From Heliocidaris tuberculata (taxonomy: Eukaryota; Echinodermata; Echinoidea; Camarodonta; Echinometridae): a DNA stretch of 64,000 nt. The notes under the pieces are model-generated. The model was given only the letters and a program-made list of their open reading frames with translations. It did not search any database and had not been told where the DNA came from. Made by a program: the position numbers and the translations under genes. The stretch spans positions 38,941,274 to 39,005,273 of the forward strand of contig CM046833.1 of assembly GCA_025618425.1 (NCBI GenBank). The letters run 5' to 3'. Shown here piece after piece: positions 56,164 through 64,000 of this stretch (the first letter of the stretch is position 1; each line of letters opens with the position of its first letter).

Positions 56164-58701
56164 CAGTGCATCCCAGAAAAAAGTTAACAGTCAGAAAAAG
56201 TCTCCCAAAATCCCAAATTATATATTTCAAAATATTTGAAGCAAAATTTCATACCTGTGGAAAGCTTAGAGTCTCTTCTATTACATGACACCTAAAGATT
56301 GGGCTATATTTTACGCTCGAGTGAGCAAAGGACACTTATGTGAAAAGGTGCAAAATCCAGACTTGACAAGAATTGGTATTCCCCTATACAAATTTTGGTT
56401 CGCCTATTGCCACAAGCTTGCCACAAGCTTGCGGCACGCTTGATGGCAAGCTTGCAGCAAGCTTGATAAAAGTTTGGGTCGAGATACCTGAAGTTCCTGC
56501 CAACAGGATGAATACAGCAATATGGGTTATAATACATGTACAGTGCATCCCAGAAAAAAGTTAACAGTCAGAAAAAGTCTCCCAAAATCCCAAATTATAT
56601 ATTTCAAAATATTTGAAGCAAAATTTCATACCTGTGGAAAGCTTAGAGTCTCTTCTATTACATGACACCTAAAGATTGGGCTATATTTTACGCTCGAGTG
56701 AGCAAAGGACACTTTTGTGAAAAGGTGCAAAATCCAGACTTGACAAGAATTGGTATTCCCCTATACAAATTTTGGTTTGCCTATTGCCACAAGCTTGCCA
56801 CAAGCTTGCGGCACGCTTGATGGCAAGCTTGCAGCAAGCTTGATAAAAGTTTGGGTCGAGCTTACGAGCTAATTTACATATTTGGTCGATACGCTTGCAG
56901 CTAATTTACATATTTGGTACAATACGAGCTTGTGGCAAACTTGCAAATATGGCGTGCCGCAAGCTTGTGGCTAGCTCACAATGAAGTGTTAGTTTCTACA
57001 CTGAGCTTTTACATTCCTAAATATATCATCTTGTACCAAACTGCATCAATTTAGTGGTAAGTGTTTTCATAATTATTGTAAATTATTAATTAATAATTGA
57101 AATAGTATGTTTCCTTTTTTCATAGATGCTATCTGAATAATATCAAATATTTTTAAAGCTTTAAAATGAAACTTAATATGCTATTGAATATTTTATTGAA
57201 GCATTTTATGTCGAAAGTAGAAATATGCAAATGAGTCAATGACATGCATATTCAGTGATATCAATTTGTACCATGTTTATGTCATTTATGGTTCTTTTAA
57301 ATATGAAATCAGCACTTATAATTTGCCTGAAGAAGCCATGTAAGAGGATTTCAATTTGCATCATTTTTTTCTGAAAATAGTTTGTCATTTTATAAGTGTG
57401 AATAATGATTATTATATTCAATAGCAAATTATAATATATGCATACTTTAATTAAGTCATTTTTTTTATTTTCTAGTGATAAAAATGCATATGGGAACAAT
57501 ATTTCACTCCGATTTAAATCGTCTTAATATAAAAGTTTAGAACATAATGCTATCTGGCAGAGTCCTTAGACCAAATGCATGATGAATATCATATTTCACC
57601 GCTTTTGATATTTTTGAAATATTTTTTATCTTTAAACAATAAATTCACATTTGGTAATGCGCAAGCTCGCCACAAGCTTGCCGCACGCTTACCATTTTTG
57701 TGCAAGCTTGCGGTTAGCTTGCCAATTTTCCTGCAAGCTTGCCGCACGCTAACCATTTTTGTGCAAGCTTGCGGCATGCTTGCGGTAAGCTCGCCATTAT
57801 TTCCTAAGCTTGTTTTAAGCTTGCCGCAAGTGTGCCGCAAGCTTATTTTGTCAAAAACACGCTTATTAAGTGTGCCGCAAGTTTAAATTTGTATAGGGGT
57901 TTGTTCTGGCTGGTGTCAGCAAAGATCAGAGTGCTGAAAAGGCTTAGAAATTTTCATATTTAGATCAATAAAGACAATTAATGAAAGAACAGGTTCTCTT
58001 CTCTGTATTTCCTTACGTATCTCATCAATATTTTTATGCTTCAGTGAGCAATCAACTACTTTATTGAGTGTTTGGAAATATAAGCTTTGGCAAGGTTTAA
58101 TTCAAGCTGGCTTTCTCAGTCAACCATAAAGCTTTGATAGGATATGTAAGGAAATACAGAAAACAAGGCCTATTCTTTCATAAATTGCCTTTTAATAATC
58201 AGAATACGAAAGTTTCTAAGCCCTTTCAAGACTCTCAAATTTGCTGATACCAGCCAGAACAAATCTAAATTTTTGCTCAACCATGGATTCTGCACCATTT
58301 CACAACAATAGCTTTTGCCCTCTCAAGCGTGAAATATTGTTTGATGTTTTGGTGTCATTTGATAGGAGAGACCCTAAGCTATATATAAGTATGCAAATGT
58401 CATGAACATATTTTGAAATGTTCATTTGGGGAGACTTTTTCCAACTGTCAACTTTGAACAGTTCTCAAATTTGTTAATACCAACCAGAACAAAATACTAA
58501 TTCTTGTCAAGTCTGGATTTTGCACCCTCTCACAAAAGTCGCTTTTGCTTACTCGAGCTTAAAATAATTGCCAGATTTTTTTATTCCATTCGATAGAAGA
58601 GACCCTAAGCCATCCACAGGTATGAAAATTTTATACAAATATTTTAAAATATTAATTTTGGGAGACTTTTTCCAACTGTTAACTTTTTTGGGGACACACT
58701 A
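56164..58701. mobile_element. Modular inverted-repeat element with TA flanks and HindIII-word core
   Basis: The left end CAGTGCATCCCAGAAAAAAG with TA before it is inverted at 58680-58701 with TA after it. The left end module (~330 bp) is present twice in tandem (56150-56483 and 56527-56860). The right side carries two inverted, more diverged versions of its first ~225 bp (58232-58455 and 58462-58701). A further inverted pair lies at 57899-58070 and 58080-58262. CAGT ends and TA flanks suggest a Tc1/mariner-derived non-autonomous element; no transposase. Confidence 0.65.
56410..57860. repeat. Clustered GCAAGCTTGC palindromic words
   Basis: Clusters at 56410-56470, 56785-56845, 56925-56975 and 57655-57845 contain dozens of AAGCTTG(C) words, joined by cca, gg, cgcacgctt or tttttgtgc spacers. 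The decamer GCAAGCTTGC is its own reverse complement. Around 57000-57650 the AT-rich DNA has none. Confidence 0.85.
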
Positions 58702-59048
58702 TAAAAATACATGTAAATACATATCAAGTATAGCAGTATTCTGAATTCATACTTTAATAGATCATGCAACCTGTATTTCATCCTATAATACTCCTTATCA
58801 CACTGAAACAAAAGCATTAATAAAAGAAAAAGGTACTGACACAGTTAAGTGTTTCCATAATTTCCTATGTGATATTAGTAGTCAAATTAACTAATAAAAC
58901 AAGACATTATACTTGTGAACAAGAGTGAGGTGGTCTGTCTCTTCAAGCTGTCAAATTATTACATGACAATGATGATAATGATGATAATGATAATGGTAAT
59001 GAATACTAATGTCACTATACCAAGTTTCAACTTGACTCACTGTGCCGT
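58702..59048. other. Noncoding DNA
   Basis: AT-rich with a degenerate (GAT/AAT)n tract at 58967-59000. No gene. Confidence 0.5.
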
Positions 59049-59530
59049 TTTTGAGCTATGAAAATACTGTTGGAAGAACGTTTTCACGCAATGATGTAAC
59101 GTTATTCACATTCCGTTTTTGAGCTGATTATGTCTACTTCGTAATGTCACTTTACCAAATTTTAACTTGATTGACTGCACTGTTTTGGAGATATAGACAT
59201 TACGTTGGAACAAAGTTCTGACAGTCTGCTGATGCAATGTTAATTTGAAGTCATTCATATTCATGGGGCCAATTCTGACAACTGAGTACTAAGACTGTAC
59301 CAAGTTGCCTCATTGACCTAGCTGATTTGAAGAAGAAAAAATTGTATGTTGGACCAGCGTTTTGACACCTTGCTGACGCAACGTTGATGTGACGTCATTC
59401 ACATACAGGACTGATGACAACTACATGTGTACCTCCTATAAATGTACCAACATGCCGTTTTGGAGATATAGAAATACTGTTGAAACAGTGTTTTCATGCT
59501 TCGGTGATGCCAAATTGATGTTCCGCCATT
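59049..59530. repeat. Degenerate tandem repeat, ~130-140-bp period
   Basis: Four diverged units carry ccgttttggagatatagaaa, actgttggaa/cca, cgttttgac and gatgcaacgttgatgtgacg followed by tcattcacat. They start near 59049, 59178, 59310 and 59452. Confidence 0.65.
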
Positions 59531-59770
59531 TATCTTGATACATTATAAAGTTCTTATGAAGGGTTGTCATTGTGTCAAATTTGAAAAAGTTTCACTGTGG
59601 CATTTGCAAGATATGACCGTGTTTTTAATATATAAACAATACAAAGTCTATGCAAAATGCTTGCGCATGCAGTTTTCTAGGTCTAAACATGTCGGAAATC
59701 ATTCAGAAACTATCCTGAGCTATTTACCTTTTCAAAAACTGAATTTTTTAAAACGCATAATAAGACCTAC

Positions 59771-60010
59771 ACATGTGTATGCCTTAACCACTAGACCACG
59801 AAGATTGGCCAGTGGTTTTGGCCACACCAGATTCAATTGTTCAAAACACACCTGCCCCTGACAAACAAATTAATTAATAAGGTTGAAGATGTTTTAATCT
59901 GTCGGCCAATTAAATCTGGTGTCGCTGAAACCACTGGCCCATCTCCGTGGTCTAGTAGTTAAGGCATTGGCATTCTAAGCCAGTGACCCGAGATTGATTC
60001 CTGGCGGAGA
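59771..60010. repeat. Head-to-head palindrome of two tRNA-derived sequences
   Basis: 59771-59842 (tatgccttaaccactagacc, acgaagattggccagtggtt) is inverted at 59906-59976. The right copy extends into a full tRNA-like fold at 59942-60010. Polymerase III A-box-like TGGTCTAGTAGTT occurs in both copies. Confidence 0.7.
59942..60010 (+). tRNA. tRNA-like sequence, anticodon loop ATTCTAA (TCT), probably SINE-derived
   Basis: 69 nt. Acceptor TCTCCGT pairs with GCGGAGA (one G-U); anticodon stem TGGC/GCCA around loop ATTCTAA; A box TGGTCTAGTAGTT; degenerate B box GATTGATTCCT instead of GGTTCGAATCC. The degenerate B box and the inverted second copy argue for a SINE head or pseudo-tRNA rather than a working tRNA-Arg. 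Confidence 0.4.
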
Positions 60011-60870
60011 CATTTTTTCAACCTTTGCAAAAATTTCAAAAGGGAGGACAGCTCTGGAGAACTTTGATTTATGCTGTGCAACCATTATTCCCCCTTACAG
60101 CTGTAGAGGCCGGCAGGATTCTCAAATTATATTCCTAGGCACCCCCTCCCCTTCCCCCTGTGCCCCAAGGCTGTGTTTTCTATCTAAGGTGGACAGGGGT
60201 TGGTGCAACAATAAAATATTTTCTGACTTTAGGAAAGTTTACAGAACATTATTCTAGCACCAGGGGAAGCAAGAGAATTTTTCTATATAGCTGTGTACTT
60301 AGCCAGAAAATGATCTTATGAGTTCTTTCCATCAAATATGAAAAGGGACTCTGACCCTTTGGTCACTAACTGGATCTGCCTATTCAAGAATGAGAATAAG
60401 GTTTACTTTCTTGTTAATGCTCTCTCTTTGCAAGGGTAGCGATATCTTGTCACGGCTGGGGGACGAAACATTTGGTAAAAAGCCTGGGTAAATTATATTA
60501 ACTATACTGAGTGTGAAAATTTTGCACTCTGTAGTTTTGAACTTGGCATTTTAGAGGACTTCTGATCACATTGGGAAATCAAGTCTGATCTTAACATCCA
60601 CATGTTTTCTCCTCTGCTTTAATGGGTTAAGGCAGGGGCAGACTGGCCATTTGGAGTTTTGGGAGTTTGGGGAAATTTTCCCACTGGCCGCTTCATATTT
60701 AGGCTTGAGAACTAGTCGATTTGTGATCCAAGGGGTTCTTGATCAAAATGCAAAACAAGAAAATAATTATAAATTAATAATGATAATAATAATAATGATA
60801 AATAATTTTCAGCAAAGCACATTTGCTTGTTACATTGCAACCTGTTTTATACCCAACCCTGCCCCAAATA
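60011..60870. other. Noncoding DNA
   Basis: No gene recognised. The body of the tRNA-derived element may continue for some distance after 60010, but I see no tail or target duplication. Confidence 0.45.
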
Positions 60871-61436
60871 GTCTGGGAGCTTATCCTGGAATAGTCACCC
60901 CATTTTACATATATGAGATTTGACCCCTTAAAGTTACTTAGACCATCCATGTCATTCACAAAAAGCTTGTCAGCTCGAACGAAGCCGCCGGGTTTGGCCC
61001 CCAGAGCCCCCCAAATTGCGTTCTCCAAAGTAGTCAAATGATATTGTCAGGATTATGTAAACACACCCATTGTCCATCTGCACCTGTTTGACAAGACATA
61101 ATAGAGGGGCTTGTTAATTATCTGGACTATGTGGCTGCCATGGTGAAATTTACCATTCATGTGTTACACAAATACCTTGCAAGCTCCCTATTATGCCTTG
61201 TCAAAGTGGCGCAGATGGACAATAGTTGTGTTTATATAATCCTGACAATATCATTTGACTACTTTGAGAAAGCTATACAATTTTTACAATTTAATATTAA
61301 CTTATTATTCAAATGATCATTTGATACCAAATTTAACATGGATGGTCTAAGCATGGACCTATATGGTCTAAGTAACTTTAAGGGGTCAAATCTCATATGT
61401 AAAATGGGGTGATTATTTCGGGACAGGCTCCTAGAC
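60871..61436. repeat. 566-bp long inverted repeat
   Basis: Outer arms 60871-60955 and 61346-61436 pair (gtctgggagc, accccattttacatatatga, cccttaaagttacttagacc). Inner arms 61028-61113 and 61186-61275 pair (aaagtagtcaaatgatattg, tcaggattatgtaaacac, ttgtccatctgc). The stretches between outer and inner arms do not match each other. Single-stranded, it would form a long hairpin with a central bulge and a ~70-nt loop. Confidence 0.85.
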
Positions 61437-61559
61437 TAAAACCTTCATGGTTTTCAGAAAATGCTTTTGAATACAGGTCAATGACCGGTCATTAGGGAGC
61501 TGATAATTATTATTTTATTGTGCTATTTATGCAGCCTGCTTTTTTTTAATCCTCAACTT

Positions 61560-61765
61560 TTCAAACTGCTCTCTTCTCTGATGATTCTAGAATGCAATTT
61601 CCTCTTCTCTATTATCCATCTACCAATTTCTCAGTGTTCTTCTTTCTTCTGCTTCTGATTCCTTTCTTTTTCTCTCTCCCTCTCCCTCCCTCTCACTCTC
61701 TTTCTAATACTGTTCTATATATTTATCATTGAGTGGAAATAAACTTTGAACTGAAATGAACATGC
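61560..61765 (+). mobile_element. Retroposon 3' tail
   Basis: A CT-rich stretch followed by tatatatttatcattgagtg and gaaataaactttgaactgaa. It has the same layout as 26400-26830. A CR1/RTE-like LINE or SINE 3' end; no frame remains. Confidence 0.5.
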
Positions 61766-62999
61766 CAAATGCAAGTGTATAATTGGTTAGAGTGAAGCTT
61801 GATCTATCCATGGCAAATGCCAGAAAAATTCATTTGCAAATGGCTGAAGATATTTTTCTACAAGCTGAGTTGCAATGAGTCCCTTTGCGCAGTGGTCTCC
61901 AGGCAACAGATGCAATTTCTAAAAGGCTCATTAGTTCTTCTCCTTTGCGTTTATATCTTAATGATCTTTCAGAAGTAACGTCACCCAAATCTATGGTAAA
62001 GTACCACAGATATGGCAAATCAATGCATTCAAAGTTCCTCAAATCCCCCACTGAAGATCTGTTTCTTGTTCCTTTTCACTCCTGAATGCAGATTATATTA
62101 CTCTTAAAACAGTTGGTCAAAATTGTAACCAACTCTTAACCAACTGTGGGGCGTATGTTGTCCATAACTTCTGAGCATTTATAGCCTAACCTGTGTTGGT
62201 ATAAAAATCACTAATCACCCATTATGTGTTACATGTACTCTGATTAGACAATAATTACCCAGCCGTTTTTTTACCTAAACTTTTATTTTACCAACCCAAT
62301 TTTACTCCAAAAGACATTGCTCAATTGTTGAGAACGTAATTTAAAAGGAGACACTTTCCCCAACTCTTAAAAAACTCAGATTTTGGGCAGTAATTGCCCA
62401 ACTTTGTCAAAGATTACCAAACTGATTGGGTAAAAATTGCTACATGGTTTTGCAAATTCAGTTACCTAATTTTTTTCCCTTTTCCTCCAACCTAGGTAAA
62501 AAAATATATATTGAAAATGTTTCCTGATTAGCTTTTCAAACCCGTCTACCAGTTGTCTTTACGAACCTAAACTATCCTATCTCATCCTATCTTAACTTAT
62601 CCTAACTTATTCTATTCTGTACCTATACTATCAGGCTAGTCAAACCAGATGCAAGCTCATGTACATGTACATATCCTTATAATTTATAATTTGTTTAGTG
62701 ACAGCCTGGACCTACTAGAGCTAGAGAGGTCCATGCTCTGATACACATGTATGGGATCCACACCATCTGCTACGCACAGCATTGCTGTACAAAGTGAATG
62801 GGCGAATCAAGTTATTATTTATTATTAAGTCATATTTATACAGGGTAGCCCCATCAGTGACATGCACTGTTCTCCCAGAGGGCCCTGTTGGAAGAAAAAT
62901 AAAACACACAGAGATACAAAATATACAAACTTACACTTACGCCAAGTTGGCGGTGTTGATGAATTGTCAATCTGAGACTAAGGTCTGTGGACTCACCAG
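61766..62999. other. Noncoding DNA
   Basis: No gene recognised. A (YCTATCYTA)n-like tract lies at 62570-62620. Confidence 0.5.
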
Positions 63000-63301
63000 C
63001 ATGATGAAATGAAAGATTGTAGGGTTGCTGAAATCCTAATTGAGTTTGGCATACTGTTCTACAATATCGAGCCATCAACTGCAATTCTTTTCTTTCCTTT
63101 TTCAGTTCTACATTTTGGTACATTGATTCCGAAACTGCTGGCACTTCTGGTATGGTATGAGTGGATGCTTGATGCTTGTACATGTATGAACAAATCTGTG
63201 AGATATTTAGGCGTGTTTCCATTCAGAGCATTGTAGACAAGTTTGATTTTTTGAAATTTCCATCTCTCCTCTTTGGGAACCCATCCCAGCTTTTGCAACA
63301 C
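63000..63301 (-). pseudogene. LINE ORF2 C-terminal fragment
   Basis: Minus strand: LGWVPKEERWKFQKIKLVYN, ALNGNTPKYLTDLF, YHTRSASSFGINVPKCRTEK, then a stop, then NSMPNSIRISATLQSFIS. This is the conserved block found after the reverse transcriptase domain in many animal non-LTR elements (the LPV..R..FK..L.VYKALNG.AP.YL.DL pattern). The in-frame stop and lack of RT show a dead 5'-truncated copy. The clade is probably CR1/RTE-like, unlike the LINE at 28-34 kb. Confidence 0.72.
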
Positions 63302-64000
63302 TTCTACTGTTGGGGGTTCGAGTATCTACTTGTAAAATAGCCTGAAAACATCTCTGATAATTTGGATCAAACGTCACCTCTTCATCAACGTGGGATTAGT
63401 AGAGAAATTGGTCATTTCATTGTTTATTTATTCATATTTTTATCCACCACAAGTAAAGAAAAATCAAAGGGATATTCTGATCAATATCAACTATTAGATA
63501 AACCATTAGATAATTCCAATAAGAAAACTCAAATTAAACCAAAAAGAGAGATTTATTCAGAACTTTTCAGGCATACAGTGCATTGCAAGTGTGTGTGTGC
63601 AAGACCAATGTGTGTAGTGATTAAAGTTACAAAGCAACGGATGTACATGATCGGGGAGAATAGAACTACATGTAGGCCTATTTGCACTTCTCATAACCCC
63701 AAATCAAACCCGTAGAACTACACGTACAAGAGAAGAGTAATAACAATAGAAAGAATGATATTAGGCCTTCAGAATATCAATTAAAATTAAGAGGTAAATA
63801 TTGTCCGATCTTGAAATCAGAAAAAAATTGGTCGCTCAGGGCCTTGTGACGAGAATGTCTACGCTGTCACTACTACGCCAAAGCCGTACTGATAGCGAAA
63901 GTAATGACCACCTCACTAACATACAAAATAATCGTCCAATTCTGCTCGCACGCACAATGACTTTGCGAAAATGATTAACCCCATGTTCATGGAACGAAAG
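63302..64000. other. Noncoding DNA
   Basis: No gene recognised. The open frame at 63362-63715 has no domain and ordinary noncoding composition. Confidence 0.45.

Noticed and set aside
56410..57860. Short-frame proteins rich in KLAASL/ACGKL in the AAGCTTGC clusters
   Set aside because: They come from reading a nucleotide repeat; no start context or conservation between copies.

Overview
This is a stretch of animal nuclear DNA: spliced genes with GT-AG introns, long AT-rich noncoding DNA and many transposons, with no bacterial-style gene packing. The gene content (a DDX6 helicase gene and a leucine-rich-repeat gene built from repeated 53-56-codon phase-0 exons like those of sea urchin NLR-type receptors), the abundance of acatgtaca-type words, a DIRS retrotransposon, a Tx1/L1-like LINE and many MITEs suggest a marine deuterostome, most likely an echinoderm. 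The species is inference.

Layout. 1-5267: the last seven coding exons of a plus-strand DDX6 (Dhh1/Me31B/rck) gene, ending with its stop codon at 5265-5267; intron 4 carries a decayed duplicate of the end of exon 4. 5268-26800: a gene-poor interval with microsatellites and a series of MITEs (13.5-14.1, 14.9-15.3, 15.9-16.0, 16.2-17.1 kb), two related hairpins (17.5 and 21.6 kb), a 0.6-kb inverted-repeat element (20.45-21.07 kb) and a 4.4-kb inverted-repeat-bounded region (21.88-26.32 kb). That region holds about a dozen copies of a TCACGGA-N-GTTC motif, a large foldback repeat and a frameshifted RQAEYRxR-type gene fragment.

26.8-56.0 kb: a minus-strand LRR gene. I assemble six exons whose splice sites and phases agree: four homologous LRR exons (56015-55848, 52077-51919, 46784-46617, 36657-36493), a 98-nt exon (34306-34209) and a 419-codon Ser/Pro/Tyr-rich last exon (28076-26819) whose stop codon lies in the tail of an antisense retroposon. 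Its introns host a complete, apparently uninterrupted L1/Tx1-like LINE (28392-33981, 14-bp target duplication), a 7.3-kb DIRS element (38759-46061) with diagnostic inverted ends and internal complementary region, and a 3.85-kb inverted-repeat interval with a dead mariner-like transposase. The DIRS gag region is split by a 1415-bp DNA element with ~125-bp terminal inverted repeats and a 9-bp target duplication; it carries the N-terminal exon of a RecQ-like helicase plus the start of its intron, which looks like gene capture. 52.6-53.6 kb holds an inverted-repeat element with five ~146-bp tandem units.

56.0-64.0 kb: repeats only. These include a modular element with a GCAAGCTTGC-rich core, a degenerate tandem repeat, a head-to-head tRNA-like palindrome, a 566-bp long inverted repeat, retroposon tails and a LINE C-terminal fragment. 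The two host genes have no evident functional link. Most of the sequence is transposon accretion in introns and intergenic space.
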